This document shows positions 11,384-22,935 of a stretch of DNA of 64,000 bases, piece after piece. The stretch is from Sipunculus nudus (Eukaryota; Annelida; Sipuncula; Golfingiida; Sipunculidae): contig CM049310.1 of assembly GCA_026874595.1 (NCBI GenBank), positions 17,582,058 to 17,646,057 on the forward strand, read 5' to 3'. The notes beneath the pieces are model-generated. The model searched no databases. It saw only the letters and a list, made by a program, of their open reading frames with translations, and was not told the origin of the DNA. Made by a program: the position numbers and the translations under genes. The first letter of the stretch is position 1; each line of letters begins with the position of its first letter.

Positions 11384-11660
11384 AGTATAAACTTTATTTA
11401 TTTTACATGAATTGTAAATATAAACTTTATTTATTTTACATAGATTGTACAACTAGTTATAATTACTAACACGAGGCACTCTCCATGGCACGGATGTTGG
11501 CGCTCGGTAGTCGATAAGGGTGGAGGAAACCGGAGGACCCGGAGAAAACCACCGACCTTGGACGGGCAACTACAACCCTTTCTCATAGCAACACCGGGAA
11601 TCGAACCCGGGTCGCCAGCGGAGAAGGCCGAGCGTTTTACCACTCAGCTGTCCAGGTCCC
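11384..11660 (-). mobile_element. tRNA-derived SINE, copy 1
   Basis: Read on the minus strand, the head has an A-box-like GCTGAGTGGTAAAACGC and a perfect B box GGGTTCGATTCCC, with an intact T-arm stem CCGGG/CCCGG. The acceptor ends (GGGACCT and TGTTGCT) do not pair, so it is not a functional tRNA gene. A conserved-looking CTCCGGGTCCTCCGGTTTCC body follows. The AT-rich tail is present as two near-identical units 33 bases apart (starting 11386 and 11419). The second copy at 12290-12525 supports a dispersed SINE family. Pol III-transcribed and non-coding. Confidence 0.85.
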
Positions 11661-11814
11661 AGATTATAAAATAACAATATATTTGGTTATATTTGTCCTA
11701 GAATGCTTTCCAAGTGCATTTTTCCTATGTTTTTGGGGTCGAAAAAATCATTTGTAAGGGTTTGAAGTCTGTAAAATGACTCTGTAAAATAATTCTGATT
11801 TTGTTTATATTTAA

Positions 11815-12235
11815 ATTGTCCTTAATTTGCTTTTGTTTACTAGCACAATGGACAGCAAACATTTTGTTGAGTTCTGCATAGTAGCCGCAAACATTGTGAT
11901 CGCAGTCAAATGAGTATCATTTGCTGGCTTAGGTTTGTCTGCTTTGTCATGTAATTGGAGAACAATTGTTATTGCAATAGTTCTTCTTTTCTTCCTTTTA
12001 ATTTCCTTTACTTGCATGCTAACAAATGTTATTGCTTTGAAGAGGTGATGGGTGCAAAAAACTTATCTGTTGAAATCTGGAATAAAATAAGGATTGACCT
12101 TGATATGTCCATAAACACTAATCATTAGAATATTTGAAACCTACATACATGTAATTAGATTTTACGATCAGCATTCATGTAAACCTCTGTTAGTGCAATT
12201 TGGAAATATCAAATGCATAAGTCCAACTGTGCTGA
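11815..12235 (+). repeat. Diverged duplication D1, unit A
   Basis: Matches 12625-13015 in the same orientation at an offset of about 800-830 bases. Anchors include TCATTTGCTGG (near 11916 and 12739), TTTGCATGC or CTTGCATGC (near 12010 and 12809) and GAGGTGATGGGTG versus GAGGTGAGGGATG. Non-coding. The two units are separated by SINE copy 2. Confidence 0.7.
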
Positions 12236-12289
12236 CACTTAACATATATATTAATTTTACGTATTTGAGCCCTATTTCTGTTTCAATGT

Positions 12290-12525
12290 TATGAAATGGA
12301 CAGTCGAGTGGTAAAACGTTCGGCTATCTCCATAAGCGACCAAGGATTAATCAACATCGGTCCTATTACAGTGGGTTGTAATGGCCCGTCCAAGGTGGAT
12401 GTCCCTCGCTTTCCTCTATCCCTGTATATATACCTCCGAACGCCACCATCCGAGCCGTGGAGAGAGGCTTGTAATAGTAATTATAACTAATTGTACAATT
12501 CATATTAACTATACATTATGATAAA
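12290..12525 (+). mobile_element. tRNA-derived SINE, copy 2 (decayed)
   Basis: Same family as 11384-11660 but on the opposite strand. It has an A-box-like GTCGAGTGGTAAAACG at about 12303, the shared CCCGTCCAAGGTGG segment, and a tail ending GTAATTATAACTAATTGTAC, nearly identical to the tail of copy 1. The B box region is ruined, so this copy is older or more degraded. Confidence 0.8.
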
Positions 12526-12624
12526 ATAAATTAGACAATAAATTTAATATAAAGGTAATTTTGCGTATAACTTTTATATCAGACTGTATGCAGGATACAG
12601 ACCTATGTTAGAATCTCACGTCTG

Positions 12625-13015
12625 TCAGCTGTATGGATTCTGCTTTGTGTGTTCCTACTAAAACTGTGTTAAAAGTCCCTTTATCATCAGCAAACCAAGC
12701 GATAGATTTGTTTAATACTGCACTTTTAAGTGAAAGTGTCATTTGCTGGGGTAGATTTTATTATATTAATATTTCATGTCTGATTTCCTCTGTTTGAAAT
12801 ACCTTTATTTGCATGCGAAGAATGTATTAACTGCTTTGCAGAGGTGAGGGATGAAAGAAACACAGGTATAATGTCTGATATCAAAGTGGGAGCTTGATAT
12901 ATCCTTGAAGAATAGTTAGGATTATTAAAATTCTACAAACATGATATTAAATTTTACCATCAACTTAACATTCATGTTAATCTTTATTATTGCAATTAAA
13001 AAATATACAAAAGTT
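12625..13015 (+). repeat. Diverged duplication D1, unit B
   Basis: Partner of 11815-12235; see that entry for the anchors. No coding potential in either unit. Confidence 0.7.
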
Positions 13016-13714
13016 CATTTCTGTTCCAAAGGACTGCTAACCATGAAAATTATATACATATAAGTGCCACTGCTCTGCATACGTGTTTGCACTTTTACAT
13101 GAACACTCGCTTTTATCAACCGTACAACGACGAGTGTCAAACGCCTCCGCCAGGAGCTAATGTTGATTTTTGCCAGTTTTTCATTAAAGTCTGAATCACC
13201 ATGGTATATTTTGTCTCAGCCAAGGCGAAACCATCCTCATTCATGGCTATATGTATAAAATCATAATGTTAATTTCCAAGCGGGCGACATTTTATTCCAT
13301 TTACAGTTGTAACTAAATTGAGATTGTATGTGTTCTTGCTGGCAAATCAAACCTGTCATGCAGAATTATTGAACTATGACGTACCACTCTCCGATTTATA
13401 TAATCCGTGTACTTAAACACGACCTCAAATGTTTGTTCAGGACCCTTCATATATTTGCCTATTTTATAAATAATTTTATAAATAAAATATTTGATTTTTG
13501 GTAGTAAAACTAGTACGTTATCATCAATATAATTAATACGGAGTTGTTTTTTTTTCTAGACCACGGTTTACCTGCTTCCGTTCTGATTTAACTCTCCTAA
13601 TTCGGCAGACGAATCGGTGTTGTGCTCTTCTAGGACACTGTCCTATTAAGCTGAATAATTAATAATTTTAATATTTCCCCATTACGTGCCCTTATTTCTT
13701 TTGTGCTGCAAGGT
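13016..13714. other. Non-coding DNA
   Basis: Mixed composition, no repeats paired, no supported gene. Confidence 0.5.
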
Positions 13715-14395
13715 CCTCCACGCCTGTGACGCTTTTCAGGAGGCGCCTCGGGAATTTTCTCTGGAATGCTAAGACCGTGCCCAGCGTGCAAGTCCTGCCC
13801 AAAAGGCATTTCCGTGCAATACGCGGCCACGCGGGTCCACTATTATCCCATTGATCACCCATATCCATTGTAACGCCTCTATAGTAATTTTTCTCTCTCA
13901 AAGGAAGTAAAGGTTTTTTAATCCAAAGTCCAGATGACTCCGCTTTCAAAGCAAGGGTTTTTCAGTTTAGTCAACACTTTGCACTGAGTCCAGTGATGTG
14001 ATCACCGTTTGACATTTTTTAGGGGTTACAGGTATGTTGATTTTAATACATAAAAAAACATCTTTCCATGATAACCATGGTTTCAAAAGTTCGGCCAAGT
14101 CATGTGTTTTATGAAGTTTTTTTTTCAAAAAGAGCCCCACAGCTTAATTATCATTCGGATTTGGTGGGGGGGGGGGGGGGGGGGGGAGGGTTCACATATA
14201 TTTGTTCACCTTGCGATTGGCAGAACAAATAAATACGAATGTGTTGCTCCACACGGGACAAAGTAATGGTCCTTTGTCATAATGGTTTATAAGAAAATTT
14301 ATATTGTGGTTTTTCATATTACCTCCAAAATGAAATGGACTATTTATATGTCTTTACCCTAACCCTTTACAAATGTTCAGCAAAACATTTGTCGC
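13715..14395 (+). repeat. Tandem duplication D2, unit 1, with poly-G tract
   Basis: Matches the adjacent 14396-15100 at an offset near 580-700 bases. Shared blocks in order: CTTTTTCAGGAGGC or CTTTTCAGGAGGC; AAAGGAAGTAAAG; GATCACCGTTT; ACAGGTATGTTGATTTT; ATCTTTCCATGATAACCA; TTCGGCC; a T run; a long G run (21 G at 14166-14186); ATTACCTCCAAAA. Non-coding. Confidence 0.8.
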
Positions 14396-15100
14396 CTGTC
14401 GCGCTTTTTCAGGAGGCTTTGTAATCCCCACTGGACCTCATTACCATTATATCAAATGCCTAGGAATTTTACTCTGTCAAAAGGAAGTAAAGATTTTAAA
14501 TTCAAGCAAACATGAACACATGTCCATATGAATCATTAAATAGGGAGCACTTTTCCGTAAAGTGGACACACTGAGCTGAGACCCTTTACACGATCACCGT
14601 TTTATAGGTTTACAGGTATGTTGATTTTTATACATTCAGAAGTATCTTTCCATGATAACCACGGTTTTAATAATTCGGCCGATTTATGGGTTGTTTGAAA
14701 AAGTTTTTTTTTTCAAAAGGAAACCCGGGGGGGGGGGGGGGGATTGCACACACTTCTAAGGGTCCTCAATCTTTTGGGGACTATGAAACCCCCGCCAGAA
14801 TCTAATAATCAGTCGTTCATTCATACGGGCACGTTTCACGTAAAACATTGTCATGGTTCGGAAACACGGGTTCACCAGGCAAGTGGCAGAACAACAGCAT
14901 ACGAATGGGCGGCTACTACTCGGGAACAAAGGAATAGGCCCTTAAAATTATTCCTTTGTGGAATTGTGATTATGGAACTTAAGAAAAAATATATTATGGT
15001 GATTCCGATTACCTCCAAAAATGTAATGGATTACGGATGCAGTTTTACTCTACCCCTCTACAAAACTTCAGCAAAATCTGAATATAACATTTTGCGTTAA
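14396..15100 (+). repeat. Tandem duplication D2, unit 2, with poly-G tract
   Basis: Second unit of the duplication, carrying a 16-base G run at 14727-14742 in the position equivalent to that of unit 1. A 118-codon open frame over its right half is not preserved in unit 1 and is treated as chance. Confidence 0.8.
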
Positions 15101-15953
15101 TTTGCTGAAAGACAATGCAAGGAACCAATGCTTAAGTGGTTTCTTTGCTAAATGCTTTTATCGAAATAGATCAACCTGCTTTCTTTTTTATCTGGGAGAG
15201 TTGTCAGTTATGCATCATACCTGCCTATTCCATGACAATTAAAAGTACTTAAACCAAAAATTTGATAATGTTGGAATATATTTTTCTGGGCCTACCTTTT
15301 TCACATTGGCAGCAATACGTTACGCGTACAAGAGACTCCAACGACATATGTATGTGTATACAAATAACGCATGTTTCTGTTGACATGCCTTAGACTATAC
15401 CCTCAACTGACTACACTGAGTAAACATCGTGTTTCACGATGTCGCATCAGCTTCAAATAATACAAAGCATATTTCATATAATTTCACGGTAGCATGCATC
15501 TTTATACAATCATTACACCTACGATATTTCCAAAGCAAAGAAGCTGTCGGGCCTTTGTTGTTAATCGGGGAAAAATTTCTCACTTAAAAATTCATACATC
15601 CTGCATATGCCTCACGTCTCTTTTCAAATTTCTTTTTTTTGGGGGAGATTTCTGGAATAGAATAATACTTCTTTCTATGTTGATATTTTGGGGTGTTCCT
15701 GGAGAATTCTAGCAGAAGTAATCTATATATCATATAATTGAAACACATGACAAAAGTTCCTGCAAAAACCTTAGGATTAAAATATGCGTCGTTTGGTTCC
15801 TGTCAGCTCATTACAAAAATATACATCAGATAGAGCCGTGGATTTTCCACGGGAGCAGTTAGTTATATTTAGTGAACAACCATCGTAATCGAAAAAGCAT
15901 TAAAATAAACGATATTGTAAATACATGAGAACTCTCTCTCTCTCATATATATA
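15101..15953. other. Non-coding DNA
   Basis: AT-rich, with a short CT run at about 15932-15944. No gene or repeat pair found. Confidence 0.5.
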
Positions 15954-15970
15954 TTAGTTTAAATGTAAGA

Positions 15971-16012
<42 letters not shown>

Positions 16013-16028
16013 TTAACATTTAAACTAA
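15954..16028. repeat. Inverted repeat enclosing an (AT)n microsatellite
   Basis: Arm 1 (15954-15969) TTAGTTTAAATGTAAG and arm 2 (16012-16028) CTTAACATTTAAACTAA are reverse complements with one extra base in arm 2. Between them is about 40 bases of AT. The whole is a large hairpin, possibly a MITE core filled by microsatellite expansion. Confidence 0.8.
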
Positions 16029-19000
16029 GGCTAATATGTAATAGAAAACATTACCCCTTTCATAGACATATTTCATAATTCTTTTTGTCTTTATTTTTTT
16101 CTGCAAATGAGAGAATACTATATAATAAGTATATCTAAACAGAATCCAGGTTCAGAAACCAGAATGGAAATCTGCAGATGTACCTATTTATAGTTTAGCC
16201 AGCGTTAAACAATGTATTACCTTAAACAAACAAAAACTATTATAAATCATGTCTGCTTGGACGGTGAGGCCCTGCGTCACCTACTGGCTGCGGTCCTGAC
16301 CAAATATATTTTAAGAACTACCGGCTTTAATTTTAAGACTAAGGACAATTTGGCATGTGCCACTTTTTGTGCATTTTTAATATCAATATTACATTGCACT
16401 GGTTAACAGTACAACACATGTTAGACATTAAATGTTTCCTCTCGAACAAAAAAATAACCAGGAGCGGGTAGAGGATTTCAGATAATTAAGGATTAAGCGA
16501 GTCCGCGAAACAATATAACGAGCAGGCTTAAAGCCCCGATGTGAAGAAAATATTTGAAAATTTAGGCTGTGATGGTGCCTTCTGGGTTAATTTTTTCGGT
16601 ATTTAGTGTGTCTTTCCTTTTCCAAAATATTTAGGTTGAAAAGGTGGGGTGTATAGCTTGCCCCCTGCGCCTCTTCTTAATCCATCCCTTATAACCATTC
16701 TGATCAAAACCATATTCCACTGGCGAAGAATATCAGACCAACTTGAATTCAATAGCTCTTTTAAATTATCAGATTTTCTTAAGGTTGTCAGAGGAAAATA
16801 ACCCCAGACTAAAAATCAAGGAATCTTAATCTAAACTTTCATCGTATGGATACATATGTATTATGAGCTCTTAGCAAATAAAGGCATAATATTTTATTTG
16901 AGCAATTTGTGCTGCCTAAATACTAATACTGACATTGGTTGAGCGACGGAGGGCGGAAACTGGCTAGAAATGTGTCATCCATATCCTGTTTAGTATCTTC
17001 GTCTCAAATGAAGCTTGTGACGCATTTAAGCGTTATTTTTGTCTTACAAGACACCAGACACAGCATTTACCGACGATAATTGTGGAAAAAGATGAAGACA
17101 GAAACAAATATAATGACAAAACACCACAAAGACATGGCAAAACATCACATGGCCAACTGTGACGATAATTTAGGATAAAGAACCCCGCTGCGTTTTAGCT
17201 ACTTATCTCCGAGAATGAAGGTATTTATTTAACGAATTAATCGTATGACGGGCCAGTCTTTGCGATCTAGTTATGTGATTAATGCGTCTCCCCTTCTATT
17301 TGTACACTTCGTCAGAAACAACAGGATGGCATTCATTCACATCAGGATGAACACCCAAGAACAATGTAGATGGAGGCTATGTTTATTCCCGTGTCTGGAT
17401 TTCAAGAATTTCAAAAACCGTATTCCTCGGTCTGAAGCCAAGATTCGAGTACACGTACAGGCCTGGATTTGTTTTTAAGAATTCATTTTGCCAATTTGGA
17501 TATTGTCTGTGGTTCAAATCTTTTTATATCAATATTACAAATGTGTCCTTGCAAACTTAAGTGACACCACATCCTTTACATACCTTTTTATCCTAAATGT
17601 ACAACTATCAAAACACTTTCTTGCCAGAAAAACACGTGAAATTCAAATTATATCATCAAAAAAAGAAATATACATGTTTTATAATTGTGGTTATCCGTGC
17701 TTTTTTTTCTACCATATGTTTGTTATGTATTTTTATATAAATATTAACATATCAACAGAAAATGATTGCGAACTTGTATATATTTATATATTATTTATGT
17801 CATTTTTACTTTTAGCCATGAGGCTTTTCAACAATAAATCTTTGTTGTTGCCGTTAAAATTCAATTTTTTTCTTGGACAGCATGGATATCACCATGCTAA
17901 ACAACACTCCTATATAGCTATCTGAGTCAAAAACCTGCTATCTTAAGCCTAGGAGGTGGTTTCAAACCGTTTTGAATACGAATCGTTTTATCCACTTTGT
18001 AAAAGTATCGTGTGAACGCTATAGAACGGTTAAGACCTAGTTTTCAAGCAGCGAATCGGTCACAGGGCAAGCGCGAATACTTGTGTTAGCGTGTTGTTAT
18101 ATTGTTCCACATGTGAAATGTACACCTTATGCATTGCTGCTAGATGCCCATGTGAACGCACAACAAATCGCTTAAAAAAATTGTGTGTGTGAAAGGAGTA
18201 TATAGGCCTATGTCTGTCTGCTTGTCTGTATATTAGTCTGTCTCTCTGGTACGGTGTGTCCGTGTATATTCTCAAAAATGAAATATGTTTGAGAATTTGA
18301 TCGAAGTAGAAAGATGAATTGATTAACTTGGCCTCGAAGCCGGTACTTTATCTGTATGTTAATAAAACTGTCTGCGGAAAAAATCCGGACAATTTCATCA
18401 TGTGTAGATATGGGCTAGTGTTTACTAGTTGTTATTGGTATTTCCTGTGTCGTGTTCATATAAGTCTATGTGCACATAATTATATGCGGGAAAAGAAATT
18501 TTGTGAGGGCAAGTACATGTATGAACCTAGAGAAAATTGCATTGGAACGGTGCATCTAGCAGACCTGCCCCCGTAAAAGAAACTGGCAATGGCCATTTTC
18601 CCGATAATCCCCAAGTTCTCGGGATAATATCGATATATCGCTTTTTCCATGATGCGGCGAATCAAGATATTGTTATCATATATCGATTTTTCCAATATGT
18701 TGTCACACGTGACTCAAACTTTATTCATTGTAGTAAATACGAGGATTCTGCTATAAATCTAGACATCAATATGGGTTTAGAGCTGTAAAAGGCTGAAAGT
18801 GAAAGCCGCTTACGTGTCGGAGAAAAAGTAGGCTTTATCGGTAGACCATGCATATGATTTTAAATACCGTCCCAGGACTTTTAATTATTTATAAACATTC
18901 TCCCCTTTCATCTTATGATGACTGTCGTAATATTAAGTGTCACGTCGTGGGCAGTATTTTTATCAAGAACGACAGCTTTGTGACGTGGTACACGACTGGT

Positions 19001-20735
19001 AATGGTTATACTATTTATCCCTATCTATGCGAAACGACAGTCCTTAATTCTCTTATTACCACGTTAGTCGCACATGTTAGGCACAAAGAAACTTTGATTT
19101 TAATGTTTCTTTGAGTACTTTTAACAAAAAGTACCTCAAGAAGTACATTAAATGATAATGTTACCTTTTTTTCTGTTTGGAATAAAATGACCTACAGATT
19201 CTCCTGCGGTGTCAGTATATGATAATGAATTAAAATGAAATCATATAACAATTATATAGTAATATTTAAAAAAATAACACAGTTATGCTTGTATATTGAT
19301 AAAATGACAATATCGCAATATGAATGCTAGCATATATTTTAATATAATGCAATACGGAAATTGCCTATTTACAAGTGTCTTAAGTCAATTTATATTGAAG
19401 ATAAGTTAAGAAATAATTTAGGTAAATAAATCTCGAATAACTCAATTATTGATTATCAAAGAAATTAATAAGGTTTGCTTGCAGACCCAGTCTTTTAAAT
19501 CAGTTTAACTTCTACCTAAACAATAATCACATCCTTGAAATCAGACTCGCACACATATAAAAATTAAATATACGACATTGATATATTTACGACATGTATT
19601 TACGACATTTAGGATTTGATGTAGATTTTGTCCAGGATCATATAGTTCTTAATCCTCTGCCCTTTATGTAATTTCAATGTTTCAAAATTCTTGGTCCTAC
19701 CTGAAACTCTTCTAAAAATATACCAAATTAAAATATTATATATCTTCGGAAGAGACAACATCAAAGTGGATGAGTGTGCAAATTATCGGGAAAACCCAAG
19801 TATAGTTAACATGTCTAAAGGGAAAATTTAAACACAGTCGTCGTCTTTCATGTATGTGTTTTCAGAATATTTTCCTGTTTTCCGGGATATGTGTTGGTTG
19901 ACTGCACACACACAAACACACCCTAACACACACACACACACATATATATTTGTAAGCGTGCGTTTGTGTGTATCACAAATTCATATACCTTAGAACTGCT
20001 TACTAGAGGACAAAACATTTTAAGTCTTTGTCAACCACCATTAGATTAAATTTTCTCTTAATATAACGCCTTGATTAATGAAATCATGTTTCTAATTACA
20101 TGATTTCAAAGCCATATACGTTGACAGATATATCAAAGAAAGCCATTCAAAGAAAATGTAGTCCACAACTGCTTGGAAGCGTGTATCACCTTTTGGGCTT
20201 TCATCAACTGTAATACTGTATTACCACATAAGATTGAGCGTCATTTAACTTATTTCCAACTTCATCTCGGAAATTTGACGTGACGACTTTGACTCGATAC
20301 TAAATGTTAAATCGTGTTGAGGAATTTATAGTAAATATTGTACCAGTGGTTACAGGAAATGAGTTACGCGTCTTAACGCCAAGGGCGGCTTTGACACGTG
20401 GCTCGCCCTGTTATTGTAAAGGGCCATGGCCAGACGGAATTCTGTCGATAATTTTATAAGCACCCCCTGTATGAACAATAATAATCGACATCACCCGCAG
20501 GGACGTTGTTGTATTCCGTGCTGTGCGATTATTGTAGAGCTCATGTTCGGGCCTTAATACATCAGAAACATGGTTCAATGTTCTGGTCATATGGAGTTTA
20601 CTTTTTTTTTATATATAGCCCTTATGGTATATGATATTAAACATATATAGCAAAGGATGGGGATTAAATCAGAGGTACGTTGTAATATGGTGACAGCTGC
20701 TAGCATTTTGGTTAAAAATGAGGCAATGATCATGA

Positions 20736-20738
<3 letters not shown>
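16029..20738. other. AT-rich non-coding DNA
   Basis: No supported gene. The 145-codon frame at 17488-17925 is rich in Phe, Tyr and Ile, as chance frames in AT-rich DNA are, and has no recognisable domain. A CA/TG-rich stretch lies near 19905-19975. A balanced block at about 20340-20560 holds a minus-strand TATAAAAT (20458-20451) with CACGTG downstream, a weak promoter or enhancer candidate. Confidence 0.45.

Positions 20739-20803
<65 letters not shown>
20739..20803. repeat. (AT)n microsatellite
   Basis: About 65 bases of AT dinucleotides. Confidence 0.95.
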
Positions 20804-20804
<1 letters not shown>

Positions 20805-21358
20805 TTATTTAATCATATATCAAAGTATGCACCTAACCATATAATCCATGCTATTTAGAGTCATCCGTAAAAAATGAATGGAAGTAGGAATACATCAGTC
20901 GATCCAGTTTTGACAAAGTCATATTTGCTAATAACGGTGATGTGACAACAGTCTAAATCTCCCTAAATGAGTACTGTTGTTCCTGTGACGGTTGATTCAC
21001 GTGATTTATTAATGCTACTAACACTGACATGAGGTTTTATTCCTTGTCATTCCGCTGCGGTTGTTAACTCTAAGTACTATATATAACAATCATTTCCGGA
21101 CGTTACTGGATAAAATTGCTAAATGGGGGGCCCTTACCTGGAATACAGCATCGTATTTCTCAAAGTAATCTCGTCTTTACATGTTTGGGAAAATGGGAAT
21201 GCATATGGCATGCATGTTCTTCATGTGAAAGATTTGCGTCCATTATAAGTGAATGGCGTCAGTTTTTATCGACCCTTAAAAAAACCTCTAGAAGGTAAAA
21301 TTAAATGTCTTTTCTGCACGATTGATATATAATCATTAGTACTAGTATATGGTATAGA

Positions 21359-21360
<2 letters not shown>
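20804..21360. other. Non-coding DNA
   Basis: Nothing recognised between two AT microsatellites. Confidence 0.5.
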
Positions 21361-21414
<54 letters not shown>

Positions 21415-21452
21415 AGTGGTATAGATAAAAGGCGTCACTCTGTATCTTTACC

Positions 21453-21504
<52 letters not shown>
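21361..21504. repeat. Two (AT)n tracts with an intervening copy of repeat motif H
   Basis: (AT)n at 21361-21412 and 21460-21504. Between them, at about 21424-21453, lies AAAAGGCGTCACTC and its flank ending TTTACCTA. This is the reverse complement of the hairpin-arm motif found at 36751-36783 and 36870-36905. Confidence 0.8.
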
Positions 21505-21507
<3 letters not shown>

Positions 21508-22529
21508 CATATAAATATATAAATATGTTCATGTGTACCATGAAAGACAGAAATGTACTGCCTTTTGGCGATCTAACTGAATGTATAAATTAGCGAACGT
21601 ATGTCTACATCAAACACATGATATATATTTCTATATGAAAATCGTTTGAAAACGGTGATTTTTTTTTTCTTTTGCATAATTCGAGTCAACCTGAATAAAA
21701 AACTTTTATCAGCAGAATCCAAGCGTTTTTTAATGGGATGAAAAATCTGTATATAAAAACTGTTGGTAATTGATTATGCTGCCAAAGTATACATGTTAAT
21801 ATGTACCCTACTTCAGTTTAAAACTATTAGACAAAAGTCTTCTGGAATTATTTGTACTGTATTTTTTTTTTGTAGGCGCGTTTCCAGGAAACCTGTCTCT
21901 TTGGTCGTGTATAAGGTTGAGACCTGTATAATTCCTGGGATCAATTAACAAGTATCACCGTGGGGTGGCCGAGTGCTAGAAATCCGCCAAATCATTGTTT
22001 AGAGATTAATACGCCTCGGGCCGGAATGTGTGTGTGCATGTGTGTACCTCAAGTGGATAAGCTTAAAGGGGAACCGTTGAGGTCAAGGAAACTAGCTTTT
22101 AAATGGGCCCTGCTCGCTAATGCACAGGGGCTGATGAAACGCTTAGGGCTAAGTTAGCTGGCTACATTATGCCAATAAATTGGTCATTTTGATACCCGAA
22201 GGCGTAATAAGCTTTAACAGGTAAGTGAGATTCAATTAGTGAACAAGATGAACCTTAATACATGACTGTAAGTCTGACGTTGACAGCCTACGCTGACCAC
22301 AGCCGAACTCCGGTCTCTATCCAGAGACGGAAGATCTTAATCGGAAATGTTCAAGATCTGTTTAGACATCCCCTCTCACCATGTTTGGCCCGTACGTCAA
22401 TGCCAGTCGAACGCCAGCTGAGCAACCCCGGGACGTCTCTGATGGGATACCAGCCATATAGCAGTCGACGTTCAATGATGGATATTATTACGGCTTACGA
22501 TAAATTCCTCGAATACATCTGACGAAATA
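21505..22529. other. Non-coding DNA with a tRNA-like head
   Basis: GGGGTGGCCGAGTGCTAG near 21962 resembles the 5' part of a tRNA-Leu or tRNA-Ser (A box), but no good B box follows, so at most a SINE or tRNA relic. A balanced block at about 22200-22520 could be regulatory. No gene is supported. Confidence 0.35.
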
Positions 22530-22935
22530 AATATATATTTCTTCGTATAATTTGATTCTCAATTATGCTTACTTATATCTTTCCCTAATATGTCTTATAA
22601 TACAAATTTCTGTTATATCTTCTTAAATAATTCAACAGTTTATCTTATGATATAATTTATCATCACGTCTGATGTCATAATTTCCTATTATGTCCTATGA
22701 TGTAATTCTAGTATATCTTAATGAACAATTTTCATCGCGTCCTAGTGTATATTTCCTGAATATGTCTTATAATGTTATTCTCTATTATATCTTATATTTC
22801 TTATGATACAGTTCTCCATTACTCCTTAGGACTTATTTCCCAAATATAGCTTATAAAATAATTCTTCCGTACATCTTTTTATATAATGGGTCATATCACC
22901 CTGCCTTCTAAAATGTCTCATTCTATAATTCTCTG
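22530..22935 (+). repeat. Degenerate ~24-bp minisatellite
   Basis: About 15 imperfect units of 22-26 bases follow one another, each built on TAT(G/A)TC(T/C)TAT(A/G)AT, then AATT, then a TTCTC/TTTCC pyrimidine patch. Units are visible for example at about 22590, 22640, 22690, 22765 and 22845. The pyrimidine strand bias is constant over 400 bases. No protein reading frame is kept. Confidence 0.75.

Noticed and set aside
11575-11660. tRNA gene (minus strand) with A and B boxes
   Set aside because: The acceptor stem does not pair and SINE body and tail follow; it is the head of a SINE.
14744-15100. 118-codon open frame
   Set aside because: It lies in tandem-duplication unit 2 and the frame is not kept in unit 1.
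17488-17925. 145-codon open frame
   Set aside because: Composition is what chance frames in AT-rich DNA give (Phe, Tyr, Ile, Leu); no signal peptide, domain or splice context supports it.
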